DNA from: Gymnothorax reevesii
Lineage: Eukaryota; Chordata; Actinopteri; Anguilliformes; Muraenidae
NCBI GenBank assembly: GCA_029721435.1
Contig: CM056592.1
Span: 36,281,611-36,345,610, forward strand
DNA: 64,000 nucleotides
Direction of reading: 5' to 3'
In this document: positions 46,131-59,203 of the stretch, piece after piece
Layout of the letters: every line of letters begins with the position of its first letter
Numbering within the stretch: the stretch's first letter is position 1
Made by a program: the position numbers and the translations under genes
The notes under the pieces: generated by a model
Seen by the model: the letters and a program-made list of their open reading frames with translations, nothing else
The model's database searches: none
What the model was told of the DNA's origin: nothing

Positions 46131-46871
46131 CCCCCCATGGGCAAATTCAGAGCCGTATATAGAGACAGTCTGCCCAACTCGAGGTTCGAACTCTAGGCTT
46201 ACCTGCTATGCTGATTGGTTCTGAGCTGGTCACGTGTTTTATGGACACCATGTTTGCTTCCATTAATCAATATTCATCCAGCAATCCCCATAGCGAAGTG
46301 TTGAATATGAGGTAATGAAATTCAATAAGTTATTCAATCATACAATTATTTGTACATATATTTAATTATTTATATATCCTGGTTTCTAAAATAGGGATAT
46401 GATGTTTACTTGCACAAACGCAAAAATGGGATTCTCCATAAACCCGATCATACTCGAGAAACTGAAGTCCATGTAACTAAACACACTGAATAGTGAACAC
46501 ATTGCAAATGCGCATTTACTGTAATGTCAGCGGCATTGAGATCTTCCTAGAGTGGATGTGTCATATGAAAATTAGCTCGCAACAAACGTAAAATTTACTC
46601 AACTCGTTTTATAAATGTCTTGTAATTTCTTGTAAACCAAGAAAGGTTTGTAAGGTTCTGTTTGTCACAAAACAGAGAAGCATAATTTAATAAAAGACGA
46701 ATGTAATTCCCATCAGCGCCTTGATGGACACGTTAGTTAATTTGCAGGCATTGTAGCATTGCACTAACTCCATTACACTTGGTATTCAGTTTACCGAAAT
46801 ATTGATAGTGTGAGGAAAAGCAAAGCTTTTTTTTTTAACTCAAGTACTAGAGCTATGTGAAGCTGCTAGCA

Positions 46872-46940
46872 AACTGGACGCGAAACAAATTTTTCGCACG
46901 ACAGATTACATTCAAATTCAATGCGAAGACGTGAATACAC
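46872..46940 (+). repeat. Short dispersed repeat fragment (TTTTTCGCACGAC family), copy 2
   Basis: Shares CTGGA, GCGAAA, TTTTTCGCACGAC and GATTACATTCAAA with 4060-4140 in the same orientation. Confidence 0.5.
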
Positions 46941-48770
46941 GTGACCTTTCATCAGTTGGCTTCCGAATGGGAGCACTCGGGCACTGCTACGATCACATCA
47001 AAAATCGCTATTTTTAAACCACCAAGATTCGACACATCATGAAACTTTGCTTGTAGTATCACCAGGCTTTCTTCACATGACCTGGAGTGTTGTGAACATT
47101 GTTTGTGTACGAGAAGTTTACTTAAATATCGCTTTTGACACTGGACTCACCTAAAACAACAACCCAGATGACAATGCGAGATATTGATAGCGAGATCCCG
47201 TGCTAACAGAAACGTCTTTTCAGCAAACTGTATACGAACAATGTTCGAGTTTATGTGTAGGGTCCCTGATAATACAACAAGCAAAGTGTCATGTTTCGTT
47301 GAGTCTTCTAAGAATTTTAAAGTTAGCGATGTTTATGCGACCGTAGTATCCGGCCCGTAGGGTTAAGCCGTACAATCATCTGCCGTTGGTAGCAAACATG
47401 GCGCCCATGATTCGAGTTGGCCAGACAGTGGGCAAAATGAGAAAAATGAAAATCCTGACCAGAAATCAAGCATGGGTATCAAATCATATGCTGAGGATTA
47501 AGCAGAAATTATTAATCAATAAACAAACCTGCGCAGTAACCAGGAGACTCAGCAATATCAAGTTACACTCATGAGAAATACTGGCTCGGAAACTCGCAAT
47601 TTACAAATGACCGAGATGGATTTACTGTGCACAGGGAGAACTGAAAACCAGAACAAATGGGTAACAGGTGTGTGGAGCTGAAAGGTGTGCAGGGATGTGT
47701 GTGAGTGAGCAATGAAACAATTGACTTCACGATGAACGAGGTGTGGTGCAGGTGCGGGGTAGAGAACAGAAGACATATTACAAACGACAGATGAATAGAA
47801 ATGATGGACTAATGCAGAGAATTGCTAAAATAAACACTGGAACATGAAAAAGCACATTAAACAGAACTGGACAGATTCAGATACTGATGACCTACTGTTG
47901 CAGCCACGGCTCTTCCCTTGTTTAGCCCCAAAACACAGAATAGGAAAACAAGCCATGGAGCCTAACCCTTGGTGCCGGATTTGCATGTATGGTGGTCACA
48001 AAAATTTTAATGAATTCCAGACCTAAAATACTTGTTAACAATATTTAACTGGACGAGGAGTCGAGTAGAAGGAGACCAGAGCAGGATGGTGAGGAGCCCC
48101 AAGTCACTCAGGGTGGAGGTCGCCTCTCCTCTCAAAGTTATTATTTAAGGTGGCAGACATTATGACAACATTTACGAAACACCAAAGATGGCAGTTACAA
48201 AAAAAAAAATCAATAATTGTCACCTCTGGTCAAAACTGGGACAGGAAGGATGGGCAGATTGTACCCATTTATCTGTGTTTACAATACTTGTGGGCATCTT
48301 CTATCATGAATACCTCATTTTCAGTAGTGATTAAATGCTGTCATTATTCAATGTACTTAACTGCTGAAGATGTCTGCATTTATGGTGTCCAAAATATAAG
48401 CATCTGTATAATTATTTTTTTCCCTTTAAATTTTCAAAATATCTGATACTGGACAGCAAATCAGCCTGGTGCTTTTTTGACGATGAAAGTCCACCCGTTA
48501 CCCCACATTCCAATTTGTCATGATTCACAAAGTCAACCTGATTGATAACTTGCTCTGTCCTTTATCCATACTGTCCAGAAACAGGGATTGGTTTCCTTAT
48601 CTGGGCAGTCTGTGCTCAATCCTCTGATCAGCCTGTCTCAGTAGGACCACATTACAGCAGTGTGGAGTCAGGCTGAGAGATCCTCTCCATCCCAAACTCT
48701 AATTCACTGCTCAAGCTCTTTCCCCAGCTGAGATAATCCCTAATAAACCATCTGCACTGTCATCTTTCTG

Positions 48771-48786
48771 CCCCCCCCCCCCCCCC
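48771..48786. repeat. Poly-C tract (16 C)
   Basis: Uninterrupted C run in unique-looking sequence. Confidence 0.9.
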
Positions 48787-49722
48787 ATGCTGCCTGTAAT
48801 GGCTTCATATCCCAACCTTGTTGTTTGGCGGGTGGACCAGCATTTCTACATTTTAAAACAGATGAGGGATTGAATATTTCACTCTCCCAGACTAAGAATA
48901 AAATATGCTGACTTTTTATTTATTTATTTTTTGTCATTTCGGTGCTCTATGTTTAATGTGGGCCGTGGATTTGGCTCACGCTTCTGACAAAGTGTTATTT
49001 AGTCATGGAGATATATGCTGAGAGTATGTCGATGAGTTTTCATGGGACACCTATTTCTATATGTTTCACTTATTGTTATTAAAAAAAATTTACCTTGGTG
49101 CAAAGTTATTCTGATACAGTGCTGAAAAGCTCACTGAAAGTAGATATACATATTTCAATATTTTTAACTTCTAAGAAATAAACACAAAATACATAAAAAT
49201 GCACCGAGGATAGTGCATTTACACAACAATCCGTTCCGCACAGCCATTGTAAGATGTGATGGCCGGGCACAGGGTTGATGGACAAGGCGGTTTAATTATG
49301 CTTCAGAGTTAATCCCAGAAAATTGCTCTGCAGTGGCTAAACTGTTCTCCATTAGACCTCATTTCCACAGCAAACATTATTCCTTCAATCTACAACTCTG
49401 TTTACTTTGAGAGCTGAGCTAAGATCCACATCATTAGTTTGTTGAATGACAGCAAAATGCGACAATGTATGGTGCAGAGCTAATCCAACCAATAAATTAA
49501 TTAAATAATAATAAAAAAAAATCAATCCTGGTTTCCATAACTCTTTAAAATAAAATAAAAACCCAATTTTTAAATTTTCTCAATAAAAAGCTGGACACTG
49601 ACAATAGACAATAGCCAGCATGTAGTGCACTGGAAAAGCAGGCACACAAACCCCAGCGTCTCAGGGGGCTGTTAGCATTCTGTTTTTGCAGTTATACATA
49701 CGAAAATAATTTGTAAGTAGCA

Positions 49723-50271
49723 AATGATATCAGGGGCGTAGATTTAACTGGGAGTTGCGGGGGACGGAGACACGGCCTTTATGATAATTAGTCCTGGCCA
49801 GATCTCAATCATTTTCTTTCATCGACGCGTTTTCGAATTATCGTAATTGGCAACTGCAGACACGGTTCCTCTCCATATGTGATTTAACTCTACTTTTTCA
49901 GTGTTGATGTAACACTGAACTTTTTGCAGTCCATGATGAACAGGTGCTGCTTGTCCGATTAAGTAAGACGACTATCGGTCATCAGGATGCGTATTTGCTA
50001 TGTTTAAATCAACCTTATTCAAAATTGCTTACCTGTCGACTCACAGGCAAGCAGTAAATTAATTTTCTGAACTTAATTTACACCACCGTATCATCGCTGG
50101 ATGCTGTTAGATCGCATGTAGAGAGGAACCGTGTCTTCAGTTGCCAATTACGATAATTTGAAAACGCGTCGATTAAGGAAAATAATTGAGAACTGGCCAG
50201 GACTAATTGTGAGAAAGGCCGTCACAAAGTCCCCACCAACTCCCAGTTAAATCTACACCCCTGAATGATAT
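49723..50271. mobile_element. Foldback hAT-type element with exact 8-bp TSD
   Basis: Element 49731-50263 (533 bp), flanked by exact AATGATAT at 49723-49730 and 50264-50271. Ends begin CAGGGGCGTAGATTTAACTG and, inverted from the right, CAGGGGTGTAGATTTAACTG. The inverted repeats run inward for roughly 180 bases, sharing CGACGCGTTTTC, TTATCGTAATTGGCAACTG and AGACACGGTTCCTCTC. An 8-bp duplication and a CAGGGG start fit hAT. No coding sequence. Confidence 0.9.
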
Positions 50272-50884
50272 TGTATCTTAAGAACCGATGATCACGTGAC
50301 TTGATGCAGCCTGGTCATTTCCAAGCGAGAACTCAACGCAACCAATATGATGTCCTTTCATACGGGAAACTGGTGTTCCATTTCTCTTTCCAACTGGAAG
50401 TTCAACATTTGCACATGCAAGTCATGGCTGTTTTTTTAAAAACTAAAATCCTCTTTCCGGAACTCCAAACCTTAACTTCTACCAAGCCCAGTAGTAACTC
50501 AAACTGATGCCACAATATTTACCTGCCCTAAGGCAGCAAGAGCTTGTAGAGCCACTCGGGAAGCCATTTGGAGCCACTTGGGTAGCAATCTTATTTGGCT
50601 CATAAACAGTTGGTCATTTTGAATATCACATTCAGATGCAACACACTTGTGATCAAGGACATTATAGTCCCAGAGATATATTGATATACCTCCGAGCCAT
50701 TTTTCAATTCTCAGAATATTGTTTTTGAATTTTAATGCAAATTTTTTGTGTGTTTGTGGCCCGTATTCTGAACTATAATTATGAAAGTAAACTGAAAAGA
50801 CTTGGTACTGTAAATACTGCAAGTGTCTTGTTTCATTTATTTCCCCAATCTCTTTGATGCCCAAATCTAGAATCATAAAGCCTT

Positions 50885-50985
50885 AAGCGGCTTTAACGCC
50901 TGTATTCGCGTCTTTGCGTTGACTTTGAATGAAATTTGTAGCGCAAAAATTCGTTTCACGTCCGGTGTGAAAGCGGCTTTAAACG
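50885..50985 (-). repeat. Short dispersed repeat fragment (TTTTTCGCACGAC family), copy 3
   Basis: Reverse complement shares GACGCGAATA, ATTCAAAGTCAACG, ACGAATTTTTGCGC and a GCCGCTTTCACACCGG end with copies 1 and 2. The GCCGCTTTCACACC end looks like the family's true terminus. Confidence 0.5.
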
Positions 50986-51645
50986 GGAATGCAAATATTG
51001 CCAAATTTGAGTTCCGCACGAATGGGTCAAGCAGAAATTTTTCCAGCCAACATGGCTTTCTTGGTTGTCGCATGTAGTTGCAGTTCTTTGTCATGTATTA
51101 TCATATGATGAGTAGATGGGAAACATCAACATCAACCCATTTCTGCAAGCTACAGTAAACATAATATCTCTGTATTCAACGGCTCAGTATAACTGTTCTC
51201 ATTAGAATATTGACGATCAATTCGGCAGGATGATTTCTGCAAGAAGGAGCAGAATGCAACCATATCGACCAATAAATTCTGTGGGTCATTTTTAATTTCA
51301 ACGTGAGTCGCAGAAATGCATATGAATTCAGTACACATTTAGCAGGCTCCGGATGTACGTATACCACAACATAAAGGAACCAGGGTCAAGTCTATCAACA
51401 CACTTATTTATGCTCATGCAACATTCATAGACAGGCAACTTAACTTATAACTCCCAGTCAATTTTTTACACTCACTCAATGCATGTGCACGTCAAGTGAG
51501 TGTAAAAAACAGTGCTTGTGCACTGTAACACGTGTATAGTAACAATCTAAATTGTTTAATTGCTTGTTTAATGTGGGAAAGTATTTTTCTTTTTCTTTCG
51601 AGGATTCCCTGTGAGCGAGGCTAGAGGGAACAGTTGACAGTGAAA

Positions 51646-51665
51646 AAGAGAGAGAGAGAGAGAGG
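51646..51665. repeat. (GA)n microsatellite
   Basis: About ten GA units following AAAAAGAG. Confidence 0.85.
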
Positions 51666-54116
51666 TATTTTTGTTTAGGACATTACTTTGGAGTGAGCTC
51701 CTGGGAGTGCACTGTAGTATAAACTGAAGTCAATTTTAAAATCATCAATATCTTGGCTGTATTTTTCATCACTGCTATATTTGGCAAATGCACATACTGC
51801 TGTGTATGAAGTTTCTTTAAAAAAAAAAAGACACAAACATTTCTTGAAGATTCAGACCTTTGAAGGGTTCTGTACATTTTCAGACCCTGACAGCACGGTT
51901 AGGAAGAATTAAAATCAAGGCCTTGGTTACAATCCAAATATTCTGTAACCTGAAAAAGCCCAGACAATGAACAACTAGAACAGCTGCCAGCTGTTGAAAT
52001 CTGAAAGGTAAACCTTACCAACTGAGACCACTTGTAAAGCATGCTTACAAGAGGAAGGGAATTATGTCAATTTACAGCAGCAAAAAGGGAATTTGTACAA
52101 AATCAAAGTGCTGCCTAACCTGTCAAACATTAGTTTATTTGTTTTGTAAGTTTATTTGTGATGTGTGTGTGAATGACACTGTGCATTTTCAGACTCCATC
52201 AGTACCTGTCTGGCTGTTACCCTGTTACACTCCCAGTTCAGTAAGATTGACTGACTGGCTCACATCTTTTTCTTGGTAACGAGATGAAAACGAGTCACTG
52301 CGAATCAAAACATATTTTCAGATGGACCACTTCTCCCGATGGTGAAGTATCTGTGACTGCAGCTTTGCATTTATTCTGCTCTCTTGTACTTTTTCTGAGA
52401 CAAGAACAGGCTCAAGAACACCGCTGCTGTGCCAGACCTAATAATAGAACGTAATATGTCACATAAGCTGACAACTCCACCTATAGTTGTTTGGATATAA
52501 ATAGGGAAAGAGCCAAAGAAAGACAGGAATAAAAATTTTTAAAAATTCCAGATTTGGAAAACGCCAACAATTCAAATGCTCTCATTCGTAATCAAGTACG
52601 AAACTGATATGAGTACAAGATATTAATGGTATATCATTAATTCAATGCCTTTAATTAAATGTAGAGCCAGGAATTGCCCTTTAGGTAAATGGTTTGACAT
52701 TATTAATGGGAATGCAAGATTTATTGTTACAGAGATGCTGTAAATAAAGCATTTTTTCCTGGGCCTCATGACCAAAGGCTGTCAGTTCAGTATCTCACAT
52801 GGCAAACCCCCAGAGAGTACAATTCATCATTAACATTAATCTGTCGAGGACTATGACATTTTCTCCATGTTCTCCTTGTGATAGCCACCTACAGGAGATT
52901 ACATATGGCTCTCAGTATTAATCGCACTCTCTGTTAATTTACAATTGTTCGCAAACATAACTGTCATACTGATGTCTCCACCATTAATACAAGTGATGCA
53001 GTGACCTCACGCAGGGCAGCAGCTGAGGCAAAAATTGTGCTCAAATTGCATTCTACTGCTTAACATTCAGTGCATCTGAGCGGCATACCACTGACATTTA
53101 AGATCACTTACACTTGAATTTTTCAGGTCCTACAATTTATCTCTCTTTATCAAGTTATTGAGGTCACCTGAAGGGCGCACCTATTTGATTTACCCCAGTT
53201 TCCCATCTGTGTTGGCGTTAGCAACGGCTTTAGCTTCGCACTTTCTTGTGCGGCTGCCCGGCACAATGGCTTCATACTTTCGGCATGCGTTTATTCTAAT
53301 ATCTCGATGTGCTTCCACTCTGTGACCTTCGCCTGGGTCAAAGTTCACTGGATAAATGCACCCACTTTGGGCGACCTATTTTTTGGTACGAAATAATTAC
53401 TTTCCCTCGTCACATTTGTCAGGATTATGCCAAGTATAATTGCACATGTGCACCATGCCATCCTGGGAAATGCAACTGACACTAAACATTCAGAACTTGA
53501 GGAAATACTACAGCTACAGGAAGTTGTTCAAATGGTTGCTTGCAAATTTTGGAATGGATGGCATTTGGACAAAGTAAGAAGCAGCAGGAGGGATGGGAAC
53601 TGAAACTCGGTCTGGAATTAGAGCCAAATGCAAAATGTAAAGTACCGGGTGTCTATTAAAAAAATGAATCTTGGTTCTGCTTGTGGCGAAAAGTCCTTAT
53701 TATAGCAAACATAAGCTGCACCCTGTATCTGCCAGGACATGTATATGCCAGGACTAGCCTACATGACGAGGTCACGCATGTTGGAAACACCCTGCCCATT
53801 TGTTTATATTCAAGCTTGCATTCATGGCTTATGTCAGAATGAAGGAAGGACCGCAGAAAACATTGAAAAGTGTGGCTTCACTTCAGTTATGACAGCCAAG
53901 ACAAGGAAAAGTTTAATAAATGAAGGAAGTTAAGTTGCTGAAAGTCAGGTTTCACATCAAATCTGAGTAAACATGTAAGGCAGCAAGGCAGCATTGGCCT
54001 CATATGTACAACGCTCGATGTCTCATGGTCTCCAAGCCCCAGTGTGTCATCACCAGCCTGTGCCAGTAGCACTGTGCGAGCCTAGGACAGCTAACTGTGA
54101 CATCACTAATTAGCAA

Positions 54117-54426
54117 TCCCACATGGCAGACGGGTCTGGCCCGGATCCAGTGTCAAGCCGGCACTGCTGGGCGACTGCTGGCATGACAAGTGGTATGCTA
54201 ACCAGATATGGGCCCGGTCTGGCAATGAAAGCACCGTTTATGTGATGACATGCCACATGTGGGCCAGTTGTGTCTGCGCTGGCCCTGTGCTGGTCCATTT
54301 GTGGGCCTGCTCCTGCAAACTAAATCAGGGCCACAAAAGGGCCGTCATTCTTTCTGCATGTGGGCCAGAACTGGGCAGTGAAAGTGCATTATGTGGACCA
54401 GAACTGACTAATTTTGCCATGTGGGA
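54117..54426. mobile_element. MITE with TCCCACATGGCA TIRs and internal CATGTGGGCC repeats
   Basis: 310 bp. Exact 12-base inverted ends, TCCCACATGGCA (54117-54128) and its complement (54415-54426). The interior repeats degenerate ATGTGGGCCAGnnCTG words several times. No target duplication is evident. GC-rich compared with its flanks; frames across it are artefacts. Confidence 0.7.
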
Positions 54427-54779
54427 TAGAGGGAAAGCTAACTAAAGAAAAAAATGACTAATTCTGTGGGGAGGCACTGGCTTTAGTGGCAAAAGGGACT
54501 ACATTTCTTCCCAATTGTTGAATATCCCTCAGTAAGCTAGTTAAGTTAGGCAAGATTTAAAAAAAGTTTGTCAAGAACAAAGTCTGATGACGGTAAAGTG
54601 CAGTGACATTTACTGAAATGTGAGTGCCGTGCCTTCAGTTCTATGAAAAGCTTGCGGTAACCTCCCCTTTTAATGCTTAATTACACTGAACCAGGTGCAG
54701 TTTCCTAATTTGCTACCAAACAGAAATTCAGTTTTCAAGGCTAATTAATAGAATGATTTGCTAATTATTGTGTTTAGCA

Positions 54780-57420
54780 TCATGACGTCATGAGGCGTTT
54801 CCATATGCTAGCCAAAACAGAGATGCAGTTGCCCTGGCAGTCGAGTAGTGCTTGGACCAGAAGCTGGGTCGAGGAGGAGGTAGGAAAGAGGTGGATTCTC
54901 CGGTTGTTGCCCATGATGAATCCGCACGTTCCGGTTACTGTTGCGATATTCTCACTCCACTCTGACATTCCTTGCAAAGGGTGATGAGGACACAACGGTG
55001 TCCCCTGTGAAGTCTTGGATGGGACAGGCGGGAGCAGGGAAGGGATCATCTCCATTTTACTGGGATTGATCTTAAAATGGTGGCTAATCATCCATGTCTG
55101 GGTGTCCTTTCAAGCAAATCGAGATGAGGATGGAGATTTGAATTTCAGACAGTGAAAAACAAAGGGAGAGTATCATCCAGATTACCAGGAAAGGATGTAC
55201 CATGAGTTTACAGGACTGAGAGAGCTCATTTACATGGAGAAGAGACTGGGACCAAGGACTAAGCCCTGCGGGACGCCGTTGATAAGGGATGAGGTACCAG
55301 CCCACCTGGCCCAGGCAACCTGGAAGGAGCAGTGGGTGGGGTAGAAATTGATCCAGTCCAAGGCTGTGCCGCAGATGCTCATAGCTGCCGAGGCAACAGG
55401 AGGATGGGGTGATCGAGTGTCAATAGTCGCAAAAGGATCAAGGGGAGCTGCTCTTTTGGCATGATACAACCTAATGCACAGCAGGAACAGCAGCCTCTGT
55501 TGAGCGGCCCTGCCGAAAGCCAGACTAGTAAGGATCCAATAGGCTGTTCTGTGACAAGAAAATATAGAGTTTGTTTAAAGCAGCTCAGTCAAGCATTTTG
55601 GGTAGGAAGCGAGAAGAGATATAGGATGACAGTTGCTAATGAGGGAAGGGTCAAAAGAGGGCTTTTTTTTCTAAGAATAGGAGCATCATAGGTGCACTTA
55701 AAAGACAAGGAGGCACATCCAGACGGAGGAGTTAACCAGTGAGGTGATATCAGGCGAATATCAGGAGTGATGGCCTGAAGAAGGGATGAAGGAATTTGGT
55801 CAAGGGCATAAGTAATAGGGCAGAATATTAGAGTCTGAGAGGGGAGGGAACAAAAAAAAGTGGGGAACCAGGAGGAGGGAAGAAAGAGGGGAGAGACAGA
55901 GAGAGTGGAGGAAGATGTGAGGGAGTTCCAGATCTCTAAAATCTTCTCGTGAATGAAAGCTGCAAAGTCATCTGTAGCGAAGAGAGACTGAGGCAGAGGA
56001 GGGGGAGCATTGAAGAGAGAAAAAATAAAGAACAGTTGATGGGGTTAGAAGTATAGTTCTGAATATAGTTCTATAGTTTTCTATATCTAGAAATATATCT
56101 ATATCTATAGTTTTTATATTTTTTTTAATATATATCTATATTTATAGTTTTTTAATTTAAATTTGGCATCTCCAACCCCACCTGAATCTGGAATGCCCAA
56201 TTTAAGAACTATGGCTTGCCCGTACACAAACCCATGTTGCAAACTCAGGAGAGAGAGACAGTTCGCTGCTCTCCTCCGAAGCACGCGCCTGTCACCCCCT
56301 GCGGCTTTACAAGCATCGTCAAAACTTTGCAAGTTCAGAACGAGGGCGGAGGATACCCGAACATGAGCAAGATTAGAATCTTACTGAGGAGCGCCCGGCT
56401 GGCCAACAGGAGGCGCTTGAGCAACGAACAAAGCAACCATTTTAATGTCCCTTCCCTGCAGTCCCTTCCCAAATTGCATCCTTGCAGCCTGTAGCCAATC
56501 GTGCGCTGCTCTGAAAAAGCTGCCGACCGCTGCCGGTTGGTACGACCGGGGATCATCCCGTGCCGAGTCACTATTGCTCCACAAATGCAGAGCCTCAACC
56601 CAGTGTGCTAACCTGGCAGCTACAGCTCTAAATTTTCATCTGAAAATAATTGATTTTAGCGGAGGCAACAGAAGAGGAGAATGTCTCCAAGAGGAACTGG
56701 CTGGTAGAGAGCTCAGACCAGTCTCCCCCACTTCCTCTCTGCTGTTGTTAAACTGGGCCTGCTTGGGCGGAGAGTGTCGGACATCTATGTGCAGCGCAAT
56801 CGGCAGCGCAGGGATGAGAGTGCAGGCCGAGACAGAGGGAGACAGAGGGAGTTAAATGCAGAAGATAGAAAGGAAAGTAGAGGTGAGGATGCGGAGCCAG
56901 TGGAGAGTTCGAAGAAGCATTTCGGCGGAGATGAGCCGTGAGTCTGGAGGCGAAAGAGGAGGATAAGAGGGAGCAGGTATTATCAGGGTCTGTGACAGTG
57001 TGGTTGGATGGAGGGCTGGGAGAATGGCAGGCAAGAGCGAGGTAAAGGGAAATCAGTGGGCAGATTGATGCAGAGGGGTTACCGTGAGCTCAGGAGAGAA
57101 GCCGTACCTCAGGATTACCCGGTCGCAGAGGTTGCCAGCATTATAGGCTGGAGGGGAGTGACATAGAGGCAGGGAGGCAGCAGACTGTGAGGCTCTCAGG
57201 TGGATGTTGAAGTTTCCTCGGAGGATGAGGTGGGTGCCGTCCTCAGAGAGAGAACTCAGCACTGTGTCAAGCCCATCAAGAAAACCAGCAACGGGTCCGA
57301 GTGGATCGTAAACAACTACAACATGCGATTTAATTGGGACGATTACTGAGACAAAGTAGCATTCAAAAGTGTAAACGGACAGGTGAGAGAGTGGACCGGC
57401 AGATCATTTTCAGGAGGAGG
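54780..57420 (-). pseudogene. Decayed L2-type LINE (endonuclease and reverse transcriptase remnants)
   Basis: Minus-strand pieces appear in LINE order. Endonuclease: SSLSEDGTHLILRGNFNIHL at about 57180-57262, where GNFNIH is the GDFNIH motif with D changed to N. A serine/proline-rich spacer follows (56852-57034 and 55700-56000). Reverse transcriptase: SGTALDW-type block, CSFQVAWARW, and NGVPQGLVLGPSLFSM at 55230-55469, the GVPQGSVLGPLLF motif. Then HVNELSQSCKLMVHPF at 55084-55305, where the FADDTQ box should be but is altered, and the C-terminal INPSKMEMI block near 55060. Frame changes separate the pieces and about 0.6 kb of foreign sequence splits the spacer. The copy is inactive. L2-type is inferred from motif wording; Rex- or CR1-like cannot be excluded. 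Confidence 0.75.
56030..56650. repeat. Insertion within the LINE: AT-rich tandem block plus dispersed repeat
   Basis: Begins with (TATATC)-like low-complexity sequence (56050-56155) and continues with a GC-richer repeat whose reverse complement (56340-56480) aligns with about 12870-13020. It interrupts the LINE spacer, so it is younger than the LINE. Exact edges and any target duplication are not clear. Confidence 0.5.
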
Positions 57421-59203
57421 AGATGAGCAAGCCATCTGATGTACTGATATATCTTTCCTATCTCTGTTCACAAGGCTGTTGCTTGGGTGAAAGTATTTTG
57501 GAAACTCAAAATACGAAGCACAAGAAAGGGTGCCGCTGCCACTTGAGGATAAGAGTGGCCAGTTTTGTTTGAAGAAACAATCAAATGGAAGAAAATGGGC
57601 CTTTTCAAGAATCCGCTTACTGAACGGCTGCTGGAGACCTAGAGGAGCCTCGGCCTACGTCCGCATTCGCCTGTCTGCTTCAAGCAGCGCATGATTCAGC
57701 ACATTTATTGGAGAAACTGCACAATGGGGACAAGCAGGAGACATAACTGAGGCGGCACTCTCTCCTGTGTTAAAACCACTGCAGAGGTAGAGGCTCCTGG
57801 TGGTAAACAGCATCAGTCCTGCCATGTACTACTTTCGTTCATTAACTCGACCACTAACAGATTTCACACATTAAATACTGGGGTGGCCATATACTCTGTT
57901 AACCTGGATTTTCCAACTCAGAGTCACAGAGTATATGATTCAAGTGCACAGCATGTATTACTCTTGTTTTCTATTCCACAGGCAGGTTTGTTTTCACTGA
58001 AACAGGGTTTGCAATATTCTTCTGTCTTTTGTTTTTTTTTTAATCTGAAGCTAATGTTTCGACTACTAATATAGCACGCATAATTAGTTGCATAATTCAC
58101 TGCATAAAGTTGTGCTTCCTGGGGGCTGTTATGAGCAATGCAACACTATAAAATAAAAAAGTAATTATTTTAAATATTTCATAATCATTTCTTGAATTTT
58201 AAAAATGTGAATGTAAAATTTTAATAGATTCATTTGCATTATTTGTAAATCAAAACAAAATAATTAAACATGTCTCCTGGCTTATAAATGAATGATCACA
58301 AACGATGCAAAATTAAAGAGTGATCAAACATGATAAAAGAAGACAATTAGACTATTTTGCTGCGGTTGCCCCGGGTAAGTCTGTTAGTAGCATGAACCAA
58401 ACAGCCAGATACTTAAAAATGGGGCACTACCTGCCGTACTGACCAGGAAATGTGACCCTTGTCTGAGCTTACTTCTCCATAAAGCACTGCAATATCCTTT
58501 AAACCAGTTTTCATTGTCGTTGTGCTTTTGTTTTCAAAGGACACATCTGCCACTTGAACAACTTGTACAAGGAAAACAAAGCTGTTCAAGTATTAAATAA
58601 AATATAAACCAGCTGGCTGATTTCTTTAGGATTTTTCTAATCAGATATTACATTCAAGACTGGATCTAAGCAGTCCAGAGAGTAGCCTAATGTAAGAACT
58701 TTGAATTGAACCATCGATTAAAGCAAGGGCTTGATGGGCAGATCAACCTGGGTCATGTTCAAGACGGAAGGGTCTCGCGCCTAGGTCTCATGAGGGAAAG
58801 TCTCCAGTGTACTGAATGACTCACGAGTTCTTGCACGTTTTCCGACAAGGCTGGCAACTGAGGTTTGCATCAAATTCCATTGTACAAGCTGTTACAATCC
58901 TGGATGCCATCTTGACAAGCAAGGGCGAGGCTGTTCACAGATATAGTTTAAAATCAGACGTAGTTTAATCGTTTAAGAGGCGAGACCTTGCGGCTTCTTG
59001 CTCCACCCCATGATCTTACACATGCCCCAGATTGTATCATCCTGTGAAACATTGTCCAAAATCAGTCGTGCCCAATCATGTGCCATGGAGGGCGGAGAAT
59101 ATGCAAGTTTCATTCCAGGAAATCACTACACCGGCTGATTTCACTGTTTAGCGCTCCTTTAAGTAAAGAGGAGGGAACTGATCGGTATAATCAGCAGATG
59201 TAA
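57421..59203. other. No gene recognised
   Basis: AT-rich with short T and A runs; no motif-bearing frame. Confidence 0.5.

Larger units (their letters stand above)
46131..49722. other. Long stretch without a recognisable gene
   Basis: Contains a repeat fragment (46872-46940), a GGCCCGTAGGGTTAA near 47350-47366 that resembles a TTAA-type element end, a poly-C run, and LTR-like purine-rich sequence at about 47560-47870 that I cannot define. The block 49180-49460 looks unique, with a TTTAATTATGC core, and could be conserved. Confidence 0.4.
50272..54116. other. Long stretch without a recognisable gene
   Basis: Includes repeat fragment 50885-50985 and a GA microsatellite. The block 52650-53130 looks unique and unlike the repeats around it (mixed composition, several ATTAA and TTAATTA-type words), so it is a candidate conserved element. 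Frames lack motifs. Confidence 0.4.

Noticed and set aside
46183..46205. B-box-like GGTTCGAACTC suggesting a tRNA gene
   Set aside because: No A box or cloverleaf can be formed around it; TTCGAA is self-complementary and gives B-box resemblance on both strands.
45942..46224. Overlapping frames on both strands, GC-rich
   Set aside because: They fall in the tRNA-derived head of a SINE and have no protein motif.
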